From Epiperipatus broadwayi (Eukaryota; Onychophora; Udeonychophora; Euonychophora; Peripatidae): a stretch of 64,000 bases of DNA. Positions 1 through 13,700 of the stretch are shown piece after piece (the stretch's first letter is position 1; every line of letters starts with the position of its first letter). The notes beneath the pieces were generated by a model. The model did not search any database. It was not told the DNA's origin and saw only the letters and a list, made by a program, of their open reading frames with translations. The DNA lies in NCBI GenBank assembly GCA_028023455.1, contig JAQFVV010006341.1, positions 2,298,001-2,362,000 on the forward strand. Direction: 5' to 3'. The position numbers and the translations under genes are program-made.

Positions 1-242
1 GGTATTTGCAGATAGAAATGTGGCATAATTTTTGAATATATTTCAATTGTCGTAAAAATAATACAATAAATTATTAACATCTTTTATAATTCCGTTTTGA
101 ATATACACAAAATTCACATGTGTGTTATATATATAAAGGTAATTTGAATCAGTTATTAAACATAAGTGTTCTTATTCTTAAATTTAAAAAAAAAGTAATA
201 TCATTTATTCACAGGTTACAAAAGTTCTTTTTTATCAGGTTA

Positions 243-1270
243 CACCTGGGTCTCTTTTTACGCGGACTTATTTAACACGATTTTGAAGTTACGCGATTCC
301 TGTTTCACCGGAAGTCGAACTCCAATAATGCGCTATTACTTTAAATAATAAATTTCGCGCATTTACCTTATATTGAAAGTAATAGTACATTATTGGAATT
401 CGACTTTCATCTTAGTAATTTCAATATTTTCAGTGCTTTATAATAGTAAGATTTTATGCAATAATGAAATTAAAATCATGATTTCCACATTTTATGTATA
501 CACACATTAAATTTTACAAGATTATAATGTAAATTTGTTCAAACATTGTGCGTGTTAATTTTGCATTTTAAATCACATTCTGTTTTTGCTTTTTAAAAAA
601 GAACGTAATCAATTATTAATCATTTAGTGTCCACAAGTTTATTTTTAAAAGGTCAGTAATAGCAGTGGGCACAATTAAATTTGACAATTAAAAATTAAAA
701 TCTGATTTTTAATTGTAATTAACAATTTAAAAATTACTTACGACGACTTGAAATTAATGTGATGTGAAATTTGATTTGTAAACGGAATTGAAAATTAAAG
801 ACAAAAATAAGAATTTAATTTTTAGTTGTTAGTTTCATAAACAATTAATAAAATCATCTTGACACAACATGAGTGTGAAGTGGGCACTAGTTGTTTGCAA
901 ATGAACGTGTTTTTCGGCAAATAGCTATAACAATTAAAACATGTATAAAAAAATGTAAATTACTGTACTGTAAATTATGCATAAAAATATATTATTTTGA
1001 ATAAAATTAAATATTATAGTTAAAAAAAGTTTGTCTTGTATCAATTTTTTTCAAATTTGAAATTTTTTATTAATCATATTTTATTTCCTTATTTTTTTTT
1101 TGCGCGAATTTTAAAGTAATTTTACGTTGGCACTTTGCTTTTACACGAATTTTGAAAAATCACAGACCTCATCCCCCCTTTTTCAATGTAAGTTACGTCT
1201 ATTTTTGCACGATTTCGTTTGCGCGTGTTTTCTGAGGAACCTATCTATCATGTAAAACAAGACCCAGATG
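243..1270 (+). mobile_element. Pogo/Tigger-like MITE, copy 1
   Basis: The ends are imperfect terminal inverted repeats (CACCTGGGTCTC on the left, GACCCAGATG on the right), each followed inward by GCG-rich subterminal motifs. TA dinucleotides flank both ends (241-242 and 1271-1272), as expected for Tc1/mariner/pogo target duplication. The TIR resembles Tigger ends (a CTCGTTTTAT...GCG motif); that comparison is from memory. The interior aligns with the copy at 17415-18767, including the shared stretch at about 490-545 (TTTTACAAGATTATAATGT), but lacks the segment of that copy that may come from a transposase. No ORF of useful length is present, so it is non-autonomous. Confidence 0.75.
311..408. 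repeat. Internal hairpin module of the pogo-like MITE
   Basis: The arm GAAGTCGAACTCCAATAATG is repeated in inverted orientation as CATTATTGGAATTCGACTTTC about 60 bases later. The same hairpin occurs in the MITE at 17415 and, in longer form, at 38956-39120, so it is a conserved structural module. Confidence 0.7.
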
Positions 1271-1272
1271 TA

Positions 1273-4200
1273 CTCTTAATTAACTATAAATGTCTTTGAA
1301 AAAAAATGTACTCTGACAAATTTTTTCTTTTCTTTTTTTTTACCCTAAAAGATTTTAGAGCTTTAGAAGTGTCTATGAATAAATCACTTCATACAAGCAA
1401 AATTTACTTGTTTACTTTTTTAAAATATTGATTTCACATGGTTTTTTTTTTTCATAAACAACTTAAATAATATGGTTTTCTCTCTATATATATATATATA
1501 TAAATATTACTATCACAGGTCACTCTTAACTAATTATAATATCTTTAAATTTAAAATATAAATTTTAAATGTTTTTTTTTTCAATAAACAATTTAAAATA
1601 ATATTGTTCTATTTATATCTATCACTCTTAAAATGCCATCTTAATGAATTATAAATAATGCTGTTCACCAGCCGCAGTTTATATAAATATGACACAATAC
1701 ATTTATCTGTATTCCTGGCATATAGATAAAACAGCCTACATATAACTAATTCTTCATCAACTGACAAATTTTTTTTGATGGGGGCCAATCTGGAATTGTC
1801 ATGATCAGGAAAGGTATAAACAAGTAATTGTGGCATTCAATCAGTTTCCTTCTGTCTAGATTGGATAAACTTCATGCAAGCTATCTTCTAGAACACATTT
1901 GTGACTATGACACTGGAAGTTGATTCATTTTTCTTCAAGTGAATTTAAACTTCACCATCATGAATTAGTAGCCACTGCTATATCCACTGTTGTGCCTTCA
2001 ATTATTTCATGATCATTCTCTAACTCTAGAAAAACCACTATTCTTCTTTTGAAACCAATGAACTACCTCCCTACTCTTCTTTTTTTCAAACCTTTTTTAG
2101 CCAGGATGGGGTGACAAAAGTACATTAATTCAAAACTGTTTTTATCTTTTCAAAAAATCACTTTTAATACTTTCAAAAGCCACTTTAAAGCTTTATCAAA
2201 GTATAATCTACAAAGATTTTTAAAATAGAAATGTTTACAATTATCAATTCTATTTTAACGTAAAACATGCTTGTTTTTAATTTCAAAATCAGAATACAAC
2301 ATTAATTAAACCTTTAATAATAAAATTTTATTTTAAATTCAAAATTATTTAACCCTTTATTGTGATTTTATTTTAAGGAAATGAAGAAAATACAAAATTT
2401 TTGTCCATTTCTTTCTACTTTTCCTTTCAACTTTATATATATATTTGTGCACACACACTATGTTATTGTGTGCCATGTAACAACTGTTACAATATATTGT
2501 AGTATTACATTTCTGGTACAAATGCTATCATGTTCTATAAAATATGAACTGTTTAAAATTTCCTTGATTGTATATCTTATAGTAGATAGGTAGATTGAAT
2601 GATAAGTTTAAAACCAAAGGTAAACTACCATAAAATCAATATGCAATGGGAAATTTTTTTTTAATATTAAGACATTTCATTGAAATTGGACAGCTTCCAT
2701 AAACAAGTGCATATTTTCTTTATAACAATTTAAAAATGATTGGTGAATTATTTTAGGAGTGGCTATAAATCCAGGTACGTACTGGATAGTGTTTGTTGAA
2801 TAAACAATAAGTGATGTCATTGGTAGTCCAAACCTTATTAATAACAAGTTCAAATCAAATAAACTGTCTATTAAATCAGAAAAAATGCTAGTAGTTATAA
2901 ATATATAAAAAATTTATTACATTTACATGTAAATGTGTGTGCATGTGTATAAATAATATTCACAAAATTAGAAAAGTATGTTAGAACGACCAACAAAACA
3001 ATTCATTGAAAAATCAGATAATTAAACATGTTTAAATTTAGTAAATGTTTTTAAAATAACATCATAAAACCTAATAAAATTATTGATCATAAAATATTCA
3101 TTAAGCCTTATTGAGTTAATAATATTTATTGACAAAAACTTATTATCCTAATAACTTTAAAAGGGGATAATTGGGATTATAAAAAGAATGTTGTTTTTTT
3201 TTTTTAATAAGTTGATGTAAAATATTCTATTTTTATTATTTTATATTTTCAAAAATCATTACATGTTCGCACCAATTATGACAAAACTCTAAAATTTCGT
3301 CTGATTATTTATAGTACTATGGAAATGCCCTGGAAATCTATAAAGCAAGGTGCATTGTGGGAAAATTTGATGTCGTCTTAAAAACCTTATGAAAACTGGC
3401 AAATTTAGAATGAAAAGACTTCCTTTAAAATTTTCAGTGCAGTCAGTTACTCGGCCGTGTTTTTATCCAAAATTGCCGTATTGTACTACTGATCTACATG
3501 AAGATGGCTGGGTAGAGCATGTTACCTTAGGGATCTGTCCAAGACAGATCAGGTCTCCACTCCATTCTAATAACATCAATTGATATATGTTAAATTGAAA
3601 ATAATAAGAAAAAAAGGGAAAAGAACGCATTGTTTTATTTTAATTCTCAGTCAAGAAAACCTGCTGTTTGTACTATTGAAATTCTAGAACATCTGACTAA
3701 ATTTGACTAAAGGATTATAGTGCTAAATTGTGTCTTTTCAATTTTGAAGGAATATGCTTTTAACATCCATTTCATTAAAATTTATAGTTAATATTCCAGG
3801 ATTTTATCCAGTAAATGAAGCTTTTGTCGAGTGATTACGGAAATGCCTCATATCAGAGAATAAATAATATATTGCTAGTCAAAAGAAAAAACAGTTTTTT
3901 AAAATCATCATAGGAACAAATTTAGTAAAGTGATATGTGTACTTGTCTGATTAAGGTGTTATTTGAAGATTTTATTTGTTTTTATATATGTGCACCCGTC
4001 AAAAGAATTGAGAGAGATTTCAGATATTCCAAGATATATGTTTAGTATTAGAGATAAAAAATTTTCATGATGGATTAATTCAATTGGGATTATTTTGATC
4101 TTCAGTAAACTTGAATAATAGTGCTACAGATAGTTAAATTTGTTGTTGTTCACGAGTTCTATTATTGATAAATTTGGGAATGTTCGATATTTCATTGCCA

Positions 4201-6371
4201 TATAAATTTTGTATGAACAATATCTTATTTATTTGTGTTTTAATTAATATGTTAATAAATTATTAAAATAATAAATGTACCAAGTATGATCGTATATGCT
4301 CCAGTGGAAACCCAGGTAGTATAGTTTATATTCGATATTTAAATATAAGGTAGGAAAGATAAGTGAGGTTGAATACATAGTAAATATTTGGTGTTGGTGA
4401 GAGATTGCATTCTTAACCATTATTTTATTAATCTATATTTTATTATGTGCTTTTAAATTGACTAATGTTCTAGCATTAAATAGATAATTTTGAAACCTTT
4501 TGTCTGATTATATATTCAAAGTAAAAGTGTGATAAGACACTGCAATCAATCTCCTCCAACATTTCTATACACCAAAAAATAGCTATATTTGATTCACCAC
4601 GTACCTTTCCAAAGAAACAATATATATTCAGTTTTAATATTTGCTATTATACGATGATAGTCTGTATTATGTTATTGTTATATTTTTCTTTTTTTAATTT
4701 TTTTTTGTTATTAATATATACATGAAATAAATATTGTTGTTCTTTTAAAATTATATAGTATTCTTTAACCATCATCTTAATACAATTTAAATTCAGGTCA
4801 TGCTATCACACTTCTGATTCATCTAATGTTACACTTAAATATTTTATTATATTTGCTATTTGAATCTAGGAAGTTAAAAATAGAAAGTTTACATAATATT
4901 CCATATACATATATTTACTTTTACATTATTAAATGTTTATTAAAGAAATGACCTTGAAAGAATTAATCTGATTCGTCCTAATAAATGATTATAAATATAA
5001 ACACTGAAATTATGTAATTTATAATTAGATAAAGCAAAATCATATAAGCCTGAAATTATTTAATAATAAACCAGTAATTGTTAATGTAATAAAGTTTATA
5101 TTATATTTTGAAAGTATAATGGTAAAATTTCAAATCCCTGAGAAATATATGTTCACATTTATTGTTTATTTTTATTTGGGAAATCTGGAGTGTGTGCATT
5201 GGCATGAGTTAGGTCTTAGGAAGGCTTAACTATACGCGAATGTGTTTTCAATACACACTGGCATAATATGAAATGTTTTTTAGCTTCTTTTGCTCCAATT
5301 TCCATTTTAATAAAGTTAACTTTTTATTTATCGAGTCTCTTCCTAATAAAACCAGTTTTAGAGGTTTCAATATATGCATGATATGAAGCGATCATTTCTT
5401 TAACAGCAATTTAATATAATTGACATTGAAGAGTGAAAAAATTTAAAAATTCTTTTCTTAAATAACTTTAGGAAAATACCATGTTTTGCCTTTAAATAAT
5501 TTAAATGAAATGAAAAGAGAATTTAAAATTCAAATGTTCCTTTTGTATTTGTATAAAAGTGTTACTTTGTTTTTAATTTGGAATGGAGAAGTTATATATA
5601 ATAAATATAAAGGAAATGGCATTTATATTGAGGTGAAATACCCAAATTTGGAATGCCACCAAATTAACAGAGTAATTGAAATGATCATGATTAGTGGTAG
5701 TGAATTGATAAAGTTTTTTTTACTTATTCCTAGCAATTTATATTATTATTATTCAAATCTAAAAAGTTATGATTCATAAAGCTTATTACTTATTTGTTGT
5801 AGAAAATAAGAAGGAAAACTTGATTTGTATTTAGTCTGGAGAGCAACTAGATTTAGAAGTACATTTAGTACTGTGAATCATTAAAGAAAAAGACTACAAA
5901 AATGCTACAGCAAAGTTTCCGAAAATATTGAAAAATTCTATTTTGTTTGCCCAACATAATTTACACTGTCTTCAGGCATTTAAATTGAGATATGTCACGT
6001 CTCAAGATTAACCATTATTCTTTTATTTATTGTAAATTTTCAAATAATGTTATTTTTGAAATATTGGCAGATAAGAATTTACAAACCACGTTTAACAATT
6101 TGAAAAAAAAAAATTGAAATTAAATTTTAATAAAATTTAAATAGTATTAAATAAATGTGTATTTCAGAAGGACATAATTAATGGGGGGGGGGGGGGAATC
6201 AAAAAAGAGATAATTATGTTTACTTGGCTTAATTGGTATCAGCTAAAATAGAAGATATCAATAAAAGAATTAAAATAGTTTAGAGTTTATTTGGCAGAGG
6301 TAATATTAGATTTAAAGAAAATATGCTTTTGTATTTAAAAGTTTATAATCAGTGCATTTTGTTACTTACAG
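1273..6371. other. Long AT-rich stretch, no gene supported
   Basis: Short ORFs here are stop-limited chance frames. An (AT)n run lies at about 1485-1502 and a run of 14 G at 6183-6196. A slightly GC-richer patch at 3300-3590 contains GCATTGTGGGAAA and AAGATGGCTG, which resemble promoter motifs, but its 64-codon ORF matches nothing I recognise. I see no CNOT11 exon and no transposon protein. This is probably intron or 5' flank of CNOT11. Confidence 0.5.
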
Positions 6372-6486
6372 TTTTTTTTTTTTTCATATGTCATAGCATT
6401 GGCCGGGACGCGAACCCACAACCATCTGCAACCAACTACTTGCTTGCAAGGCAGCTGCGATAACATCTCGGCTAACAACGCTTGAC
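6372..6486 (-). repeat. tRNA-derived SINE with A-tail
   Basis: Read on the minus strand, an A-box-like TTAGCCGAGATG (6464-6475) is followed about 48 nt later by a B-box GGTTCGCGTCC (6406-6416). Between them is a palindromic CTTGCAAG anticodon-arm-like segment. The unit ends in an A-run (T-run 6372-6384 on the + strand) a few bases past the tRNA-like part. Internal Pol III promoter boxes plus a 3' A-tail are the hallmarks of a tRNA-derived SINE. The acceptor stem does not close properly, so this is not a functional tRNA gene. Local GC is far above its surroundings. Confidence 0.65.
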
Positions 6487-9400
6487 ACTTGTAGGTGGAA
6501 TATTAAAGAAATATGTTGGAAAACAAAGATATGCTAAAGAAATGAATTGATTCTATTTCGGGTTAGTGTTACAAATGTTATTATAAATGTTGAAGAATTT
6601 AAATGGAATTGGATTAGGATCATACCAAGAGTAGATGATTGTAAATCTCTGTAAAAGACAAGGTGGCATAATGAAATAAGGTTTCTGGATCATCTCAGGA
6701 AAGGAAAGCTTTTGCAGAGATCTTTGTGCTGTAGTAGAGTATGTCTTTGCACATTTGAATACTAGAACCTGCTGATGAGATAATGAACTTTTAGCTCTTA
6801 GGCTGTAGAGATCTAATTATATGCGGAATGTTATATTTTGTCATAAAACATCTGATCTAATAAAATATATTCTTTTAAACTTGCTGTTAAGACTAATTTA
6901 TTTTTTCCTATTAACAAAAATGTGCTTGCTTTCTTTTGTATGAAATGTTTTCTGTTGGTAGTTAATTTTTTATTGAGTAGGAAATGCTAACAGTAGTGAC
7001 CAATGCACAATCAATTTACAAATCTTTTTTTATGGAAAGTGTTGAGTTTTTAACAACTTTTTTTTATATATAATTACAACATTTATTATATCTCCGTATG
7101 TATATTGAGACAGAATCATTAACTGTGATGATGATCATGTTATTATAGATAAATAGATATAAAATGAAAAGTAATTTGAGAATAAAATGATAGAAAAATT
7201 TTGTAAGTTGTATTAAATTAATTTTTCTTGCGTCGTAGCATGTAAAATGTATTTTAGAAATGTTGTTTATTTTGTTTGCTAATTAATTCACTTACAATTA
7301 AAAATAAAAGACAGGATATTTTAAAATAATTATTTTAATTTTTAATTTGAAAAACATGTTTTCCAAATTTATTCAACAAATAATAAGTTATATAAATTTA
7401 TGTTTGTTATAAATAAAATATAAAAAAAACAGTACAAGATAACTAAAACAAAACATGTTGCTTATTCAAAAACAATTTTTAGAAATGCCTAGTAGACAAT
7501 AAAATTTGTGAACAGTTGAGTTTAGAATAAACAGTTAAGAGTTTTTGGTTTATCATTAGAGGATGCCGTGGAATTTATAGTATCAGATCATAAGTCACTG
7601 CAAGAAAGCAGACACATTGAAGCTGAAATAACACTGTAGCAAAGTGCATGACTTCAGCTATATGCTATCTAAAAAGAAAAAGTGTAAACAAACGTGCAAT
7701 AATATTAATAAACACACAAAAAAAAAACCCGTTAAAATTTGCAAATTTACTCAAGCATCTATTTTTCATATCTGAACCCCTGTATGTGATTGTATTAAAA
7801 AATAAATAAAATTCTTAAATAAATTTTAAATTATGTCACCAGCCATCTTTCTTTCTAAAACTGTTGTAAACAATGATGTATTCATTAATAAAATTGCTTT
7901 TGTTAATATCGAAAGCATGTACATTTTATTTTTGAATTATTCTTTCCAAATTTGATATGCAGTATTTTGCATAATAAAATATTTTTACAAAATTTTAGAA
8001 CATTTTTACAAAGTTACTACTGACTTAAAAACATCAAATCAGTTAGAGAGATCAGAGTTTCTTGATAATAAGACTAGTCTATTGTGTTTTTATAAGACAA
8101 ATATATATATCATCATAGCATGTTTAATTGTGATGAAAATTGGATATTTCGCTATTTACTTCATTATATTTAACAAGTTTTGGTTTCTTATTCTTATTTT
8201 TTTTTACTGAATGAAAAATATGTAAATGTGCCCCTTAATTTATTGTTAACAATTGTATTATTATTATTAATGTTATTTAAAAATTTCATTTATATTATAA
8301 TATTTGTTTATACATGCATACTATACATATAAAAAAAGCATTATATATGTGCATGTTAAAATGTACTGTACCCTTGCAGTTCAATAATTAATATATATCC
8401 TATTCTAATCAAAATTTTTCAACAAAATGTGAACTACTTCATACTAGGTTTGATATATGCGAGGGTATATCATGACGACTCCACTGTACAGTTGAAAAGG
8501 GGCTAGCAAGATGTAGCACTAATAAACTTTCATATATCTATCAATCACTTCTATTATTAGAATGATTAATTTTTTCTTGGAGCTACACCAATATTTTTTA
8601 TAAAAAACTCCTCACTAAGTTGATTGCACACATTTATTCTCTAATTATTCCTATCTACTTATTGTATTGATGTCTACATCTCTTTACATTATAAGACAAA
8701 TCTTCATGTATAATCATCCTAATAATTTTGTTTAATATCTGAAATTTTTATTCTAAGAATTGTAACAAAGTTGGTGACTGTTTTTTGAAAGGTGAATTAA
8801 TGAAAATTTTGCTCTAGAATTTCAAAAAACTTAACACTTTTCACTTTCCAGTAAAAAAAACTTATTATTAATTACAGTTTCGACTGTACCTTGCAGTCTT
8901 CATCAGATCTATAAAATTTGAACACACATAAGTATACAACCATATATAAAGTAAGTTATTGTAAAACTTATCATTCAATTAATTTAAAGCTAATTACTTA
9001 TTATTTAGCATATGGATTTTTTTTAAAATCAACAATTCACAAAATATCATAAAGGAACCTGCAGATATTTCAACCAGAAGATAGAATTGCAAATGGCTTT
9101 AGCCATATCGTTAGTAGTCATTAACTGTGAGTTTCATGGTTTATGTTTGCACATATTTACATAGATCAGTGACTAATAAATTTTATTTTTGAAGCACATG
9201 GGAGCATTGAACATGGGTTATCCTGAATCTGTAAATGAGACTTTAGTTGCACCTAGAAATATGAAATCCATTTGGCATTATTACTGGATCTGGGTTGTTT
9301 AGAATATATAAGAATTCCATTTTTTACACTATAATTTTTTAATTGTAAATAATTACTTTTTTTTTTTTATCAAGAATTTGTATATTAATAATGATTGTAA

Positions 9401-10338
9401 TAATTGAGAATGCATGTGCAGTTACTCTCATACTTTTAGATCATAAGTGATGTCATCTCTAGATTGATAAGAATATTAAGAAGTTAAATATGTTTTCTTA
9501 TGAATCTTAGAGCTGTGTATATTTGTAATCATTCATAATAACATTACCATAAAGTTTGAGAAGAGATCATTAGTTTGTTTCTTGAATTTGTTAATATCTA
9601 ACTTTTAAATATTAAATTCTTTTATGATTTTCTCATTTAATATTTTGTGAACTTAAATTATTTTTCAAATATTTTTTTTAATTAATATTGTTATTAAATT
9701 TTTATTTTTTTTTATATAATTTCTTAGTATTTCTTTATGTCTGTCCTCATCAATAATATTTTGATGATTTCTGTGATCATCTATGTTATCTATGATCCAG
9801 AATTTTGAAACAGTTTAGGGCAACCAAAGGATCATCATCATAAGTTACTAACATGAAATACCATCTCATAAATTGATATCATACATTACCATATTGCCAT
9901 GTTACTTAAATTCAAATCCTCATCAGGGATAACCAGTCATATACTTCAACATCATTATATAAATTGACATATGAACAGAAGAGCTAATCGTATACTTTCA
10001 CATTATTTCACAAATTGGCAGATCTAACAAGAATTACAGATATAATCTGAACCATTACCATATATATAAGACCTTTATAGTAAATTTATTTTTTTACATA
10101 ATTATTTTAGATATTATCTTAAATAATGACATATAAGGTGTAATTATGAAGAACTATAAAAGCAGTAGGATATTTAGGGAAAAAATTTCTTTAATTTAAC
10201 AAAGAGTTTGCATAGATTTGATAATAGCTAAAATTATGTAAATAAATATAATAATAGTTTCTTGTCATAATTCTATATATGCACACATACATAATATGAC
10301 TAAAAGATTTTCAAATGTTTTTTTTTTTTTTTTATTAG
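6487..10338. other. AT-rich intron or flank upstream of first visible CNOT11 exon
   Basis: No coding sequence is recognised. A minus-strand motif at about 8880-8925 reads CTGATGA, a paired GACTG/CAGTC stem, then GAAAC; it resembles a hammerhead core and is treated in the findings. The last 20 bases before 10339 are a strong T-rich polypyrimidine tract ending in ATTAG. The intron ending here is phase 2. Confidence 0.5.
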
Positions 10339-10471
10339 GCCATATGTTGATCCTAGTGTAAGTCGTAAAACAGCAGAAGCATTACTATGTGCTACTCAGC
10401 CAGTTGTGGAAAACTGTTTTAAACCTGAATTAGTTCGTCTGGCTCCTCCTTTACATGTATGCGAAGATGAG
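10339..10471 (+). CDS. CNOT11: CNOT11 internal exon (first visible)
   Basis: CNOT11 is a non-catalytic subunit of the CCR4-NOT complex. With CNOT10 it docks on the N-terminal part of CNOT1, in the complex that shortens mRNA poly(A) tails. This exon gives one leftover base and 44 codons, starting PYVDPSVSRKTAEAL and ending LAPPLHVCEDE. The last segment matches the conserved block that precedes LAWLNPTEP in animal CNOT11. The acceptor is a long T-run plus ATTAG and the donor is GAG|GTAACT (phase 0). It follows a linker region, so the N-terminal CNOT1/CNOT10-binding part must be encoded further 5'. I did not find those exons in the upstream 10.3 kb, so they are probably outside the window. Identity rests on recognition of the family, not on a search. 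Confidence 0.9.
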
Positions 10472-10550
10472 GTAACTGTCATTAAAACTAGGAGTTTAAT
10501 TAAAATATTGTATTTACTCTTGCAACTTTATGATTTGCTCTATATCTTAG
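10472..10550 (+). other. CNOT11: 79-bp CNOT11 intron, phase 0
   Basis: The donor is GTAACT and the acceptor ATCTTAG. It is very short next to the neighbouring introns of 24.9 kb and 11.2 kb. Confidence 0.9.
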
Positions 10551-10760
10551 CTTGCTTGGTTAAATCCCACTGAGCCCAGTGAACATAAAATCGCATGGGA
10601 TGCCACCATGTGTGTCAGTAATTCTGTTGGAATGGAAGCCAAGCGACTCATGGTGAAAGCTTTCAAGGGTCCTCTGTTGGTGCAGCAGCAGCAACAATTA
10701 TTGGGAGAATTAGAGAAAGACCCAAAGCTGGTCTACCACATCGGACTTACTCCCGCTAAG
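10551..10760 (+). CDS. CNOT11: CNOT11 internal exon
   Basis: This exon has exactly 70 codons, phase 0 at both ends. It opens [17 protein letters not shown], continues through [12 protein letters not shown] and a Q-run, and ends [21 protein letters not shown]. The blocks [28 protein letters not shown] and AK are near-invariant in animal CNOT11, and reading continues into LPDLVENNP in the next exon. The tract VQQQQQ is a small local expansion. The donor after AAG is GTGTAG, which departs from GTRAGT at +4 and +5 even though a 24.9-kb intron follows. No stop or frameshift is present, so the gene looks intact here. Confidence 0.93.
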
Positions 10761-13700
10761 GTGTAGTATTAGTTATAATTTATTTCACATCTTAATACCA
10801 TTATTTTTTTTCTGTTTTATGGAAAGAATGGAAAAATTCAAATTAATATAATTTTTTTTTTAAAAAAAAAAAGAAATATTGTATTCAATCTTATTTATAA
10901 TGGTAGTGGTGATGATTTCAGTTATAACAATGCTAGTCATTATGGTAACTATAAACGTAAATGATGAATACCATTATAGTAGTAGTGTTAAGGAAGAATT
11001 TTTTCAATAATAATAGCAATGATAGAAAAAATAACAAAAAAAAAGAAAGCAAGATTTTTAGAATAAGATAAAGTGAGTAATAGAGGATATGTAATAAGAA
11101 TTTTAATGGAGATAATAACAAAACAGTAAACAAATCAGTGGTCATATTAGGTGAAAAGTAACAAAACAAAATACAATATTGTAGTTATAAATTGTCCAAG
11201 AACTTATGGTCAGTAACTTATAGAGTAGTATTATTAACCACTTAAAAAACAAGTATTTAATAAGCATCCAAAACTTTGTTTTATTATGTATTATACTTAT
11301 TTACAATATTACATTTAAATAATTTATCAGGAAAACATAGATTTAACATTAGCGATGGGTATTCAACAATGATAAGATTTCTTCAAATAATATATGTTTT
11401 GATTAATAGTTATTAAATGATGAATTTATGTTAGAGTAATTGTTTATTGATATGTAATGATTTTGTAAGAAAAAAAGAATAATTAGTTTATAGTTATATA
11501 TTGAGCTATTTCCATTATCTAGTTAAATTGTTAAATGTTTTAGAAAAATTCAAACTTTATGTATGCTTTTACTATACACATTCAACTGTTAGCAATAACA
11601 CATCAGTTACTATAGAACAGAATATTTCGATAGGTATTATTTTTCTTTCATCTTCAAGTTTTACTGGTCTGACCAGTGACAGTTGAACATGGGAATTGAA
11701 ATGATGAATAGGTGAATTTAAGGTAATACCTTGACCCTTTAACCAAGTAGACCTTTATGCCAAATACAGAATTGCAATGTATTTCTGGCATTTTTCAAGT
11801 TACATATGTAATAGTTTTATAAACTTAAACAATAATTAATAGAAAGCCATCAGCACTACATATACAAAATTATTTAATTTATTTTAATAAGTGGTATACC
11901 AGTTAATAAATTATTTGTAGAAAATAAATTTTACGATAAGATGATAATTAGTTTGGTTAAATGTTTCAAATGTTAGCTAAGTAAAAGTTTATTCCATATG
12001 TTAATTTTGTTAACTATAGCTGAATGTGCATTCGACCTATGAATCTGGCTTCACCAGCCAAAAGCCCAATCAGCTATAATTAACAAAAATAACATATGGA
12101 ATAAATCTTTACTTGGCTAATATTTGAAACGTTAACCTGAATATTATTTAAGATGTTAAGTACATGAAATAAAAATCAGAGATTATATATGAGAGTTTGA
12201 AAACTGATTTTTTATCTTATTTATAAAAATATTTATGGGCATAGCTCTAATAAGTATATTATCTCATGTTGTGCATTCTTCAAAGAATCCAAAACCAATT
12301 GTTAAATTAGTTACATGAAGAAATCAAAGAATCATTGTATAAAAAGTGGAATTATATTTGCAGTTGCCAAAGAAAAACTGCAATATAATGAAGTTAAAAG
12401 ACAAGTAAGAATAGGTTATGAGTTGAAAAATACTATAGAATTAATACTTTTATTGTAGGGAGATAATATTCACAGTATAAAATTTCATAAGGGATATGAG
12501 ATCTTCAGAAAAAAAGGAAAAATATTACAAAAATTTGCTAATTGAAAAAAAATCTTGTTATAGGAAAAACAATCAGACAAGTATAGATATGTAGTTAGAG
12601 AAAAAAGTCAGTAAATCTAGTTTAAATGGCTACAATACTGGTAATTCTGAAGGCATATATTACTGAATTGTGCTGCTAAAAGCTATTCTGGATGATTACT
12701 TATTTAAATTATAAATGTTTGAATAGGCAACCAAGAAGAAAATTAAAAGAATCTAATATTTGCAGAAGAATATCATTAATACATACTGTGATCTGATTAT
12801 GTAAATGAATTCTATTAATTGTCTTAATTAGACATGACGTAAAGGTGTATAAAGTGGATTTAAAATAGTAGGATTATGTAATATTAGTAATGTTTTCTGT
12901 CTTAAACTATAATACAAAAAATAGTTTTAATTAGATATATCTTTATAATATTCATAGATCTACAAAAAACAAATGATGTTGCTTTATTTTTAATTCACAA
13001 AAATATTATGATCCTCTTTTAAAAAGAGAAAGTTGAAATTGGTCCACCAGCTGAAAGGATTGCCCATCCCTAATGATTAAGAATAAATTAATTAAATGTT
13101 TGATCAAAAATAGTAGGCGGATTTTTAAGTCAATTATTTGGTAAGGGTCTTGGCAGAAAAAAGGTTCCCCACATCTGGATTAAAATAAAGCAAGATTAAA
13201 GAAAAGCTATATCAGGAAAGGAATTGGAGCTGAGAGGGATAGAAAAATATATTTTTAATTATATGTTGGCATAGTTATATATATTGAAGAAGGAAGGAAC
13301 TTTACGTTGGCTGAAAGTCAAAATGTACATGAAGAACATTATGCAGCCAAAAAGATAAGAAACCTCAACAACAAGTAGAAATATTCTGATTTATGATAGC
13401 AGTTGTTTTCACCACAATAATTCAGTGACAGTTATTTGTCTTAAAAGAGCACACCTGTTAAAATACTTACCATTCCTAATTTAAACAGCTATAATGATAA
13501 TTTTCTGTAAGATGGGAACTATCAGAGGCAAGTTAGAATCATCAGAAGTACATCAGCTGCCATTTTAAACCATGTAGCCTTCTGCTATATTCTGACTTGA
13601 AACAATTTCTGCACTCATGCCAGTTACTAGAGTACAAAGCAAATAACATATTATAAATATAACAAAAGACTCTCAAAGCACAGAAATTTGGAAGAATTTA

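Noticed and set aside
3389-3583. 64-codon frame in a slightly GC-richer patch with promoter-like motifs
   Set aside because: No family recognised, no splice partner that fits CNOT11, and the motifs are short enough to occur by chance.
5486-5779. 97-codon + strand frame
   Set aside because: AT-driven composition, no motif, no splice context; a chance frame.
6400-6482. Functional tRNA gene on the minus strand
   Set aside because: A and B boxes are present but the acceptor stem does not close and an A-tail follows, so a SINE fits better.
8875-8930. Complete hammerhead ribozyme
   Set aside because: Core and stem II are present, but stem I does not pair and stem III is too short; kept only as a hammerhead-like motif.
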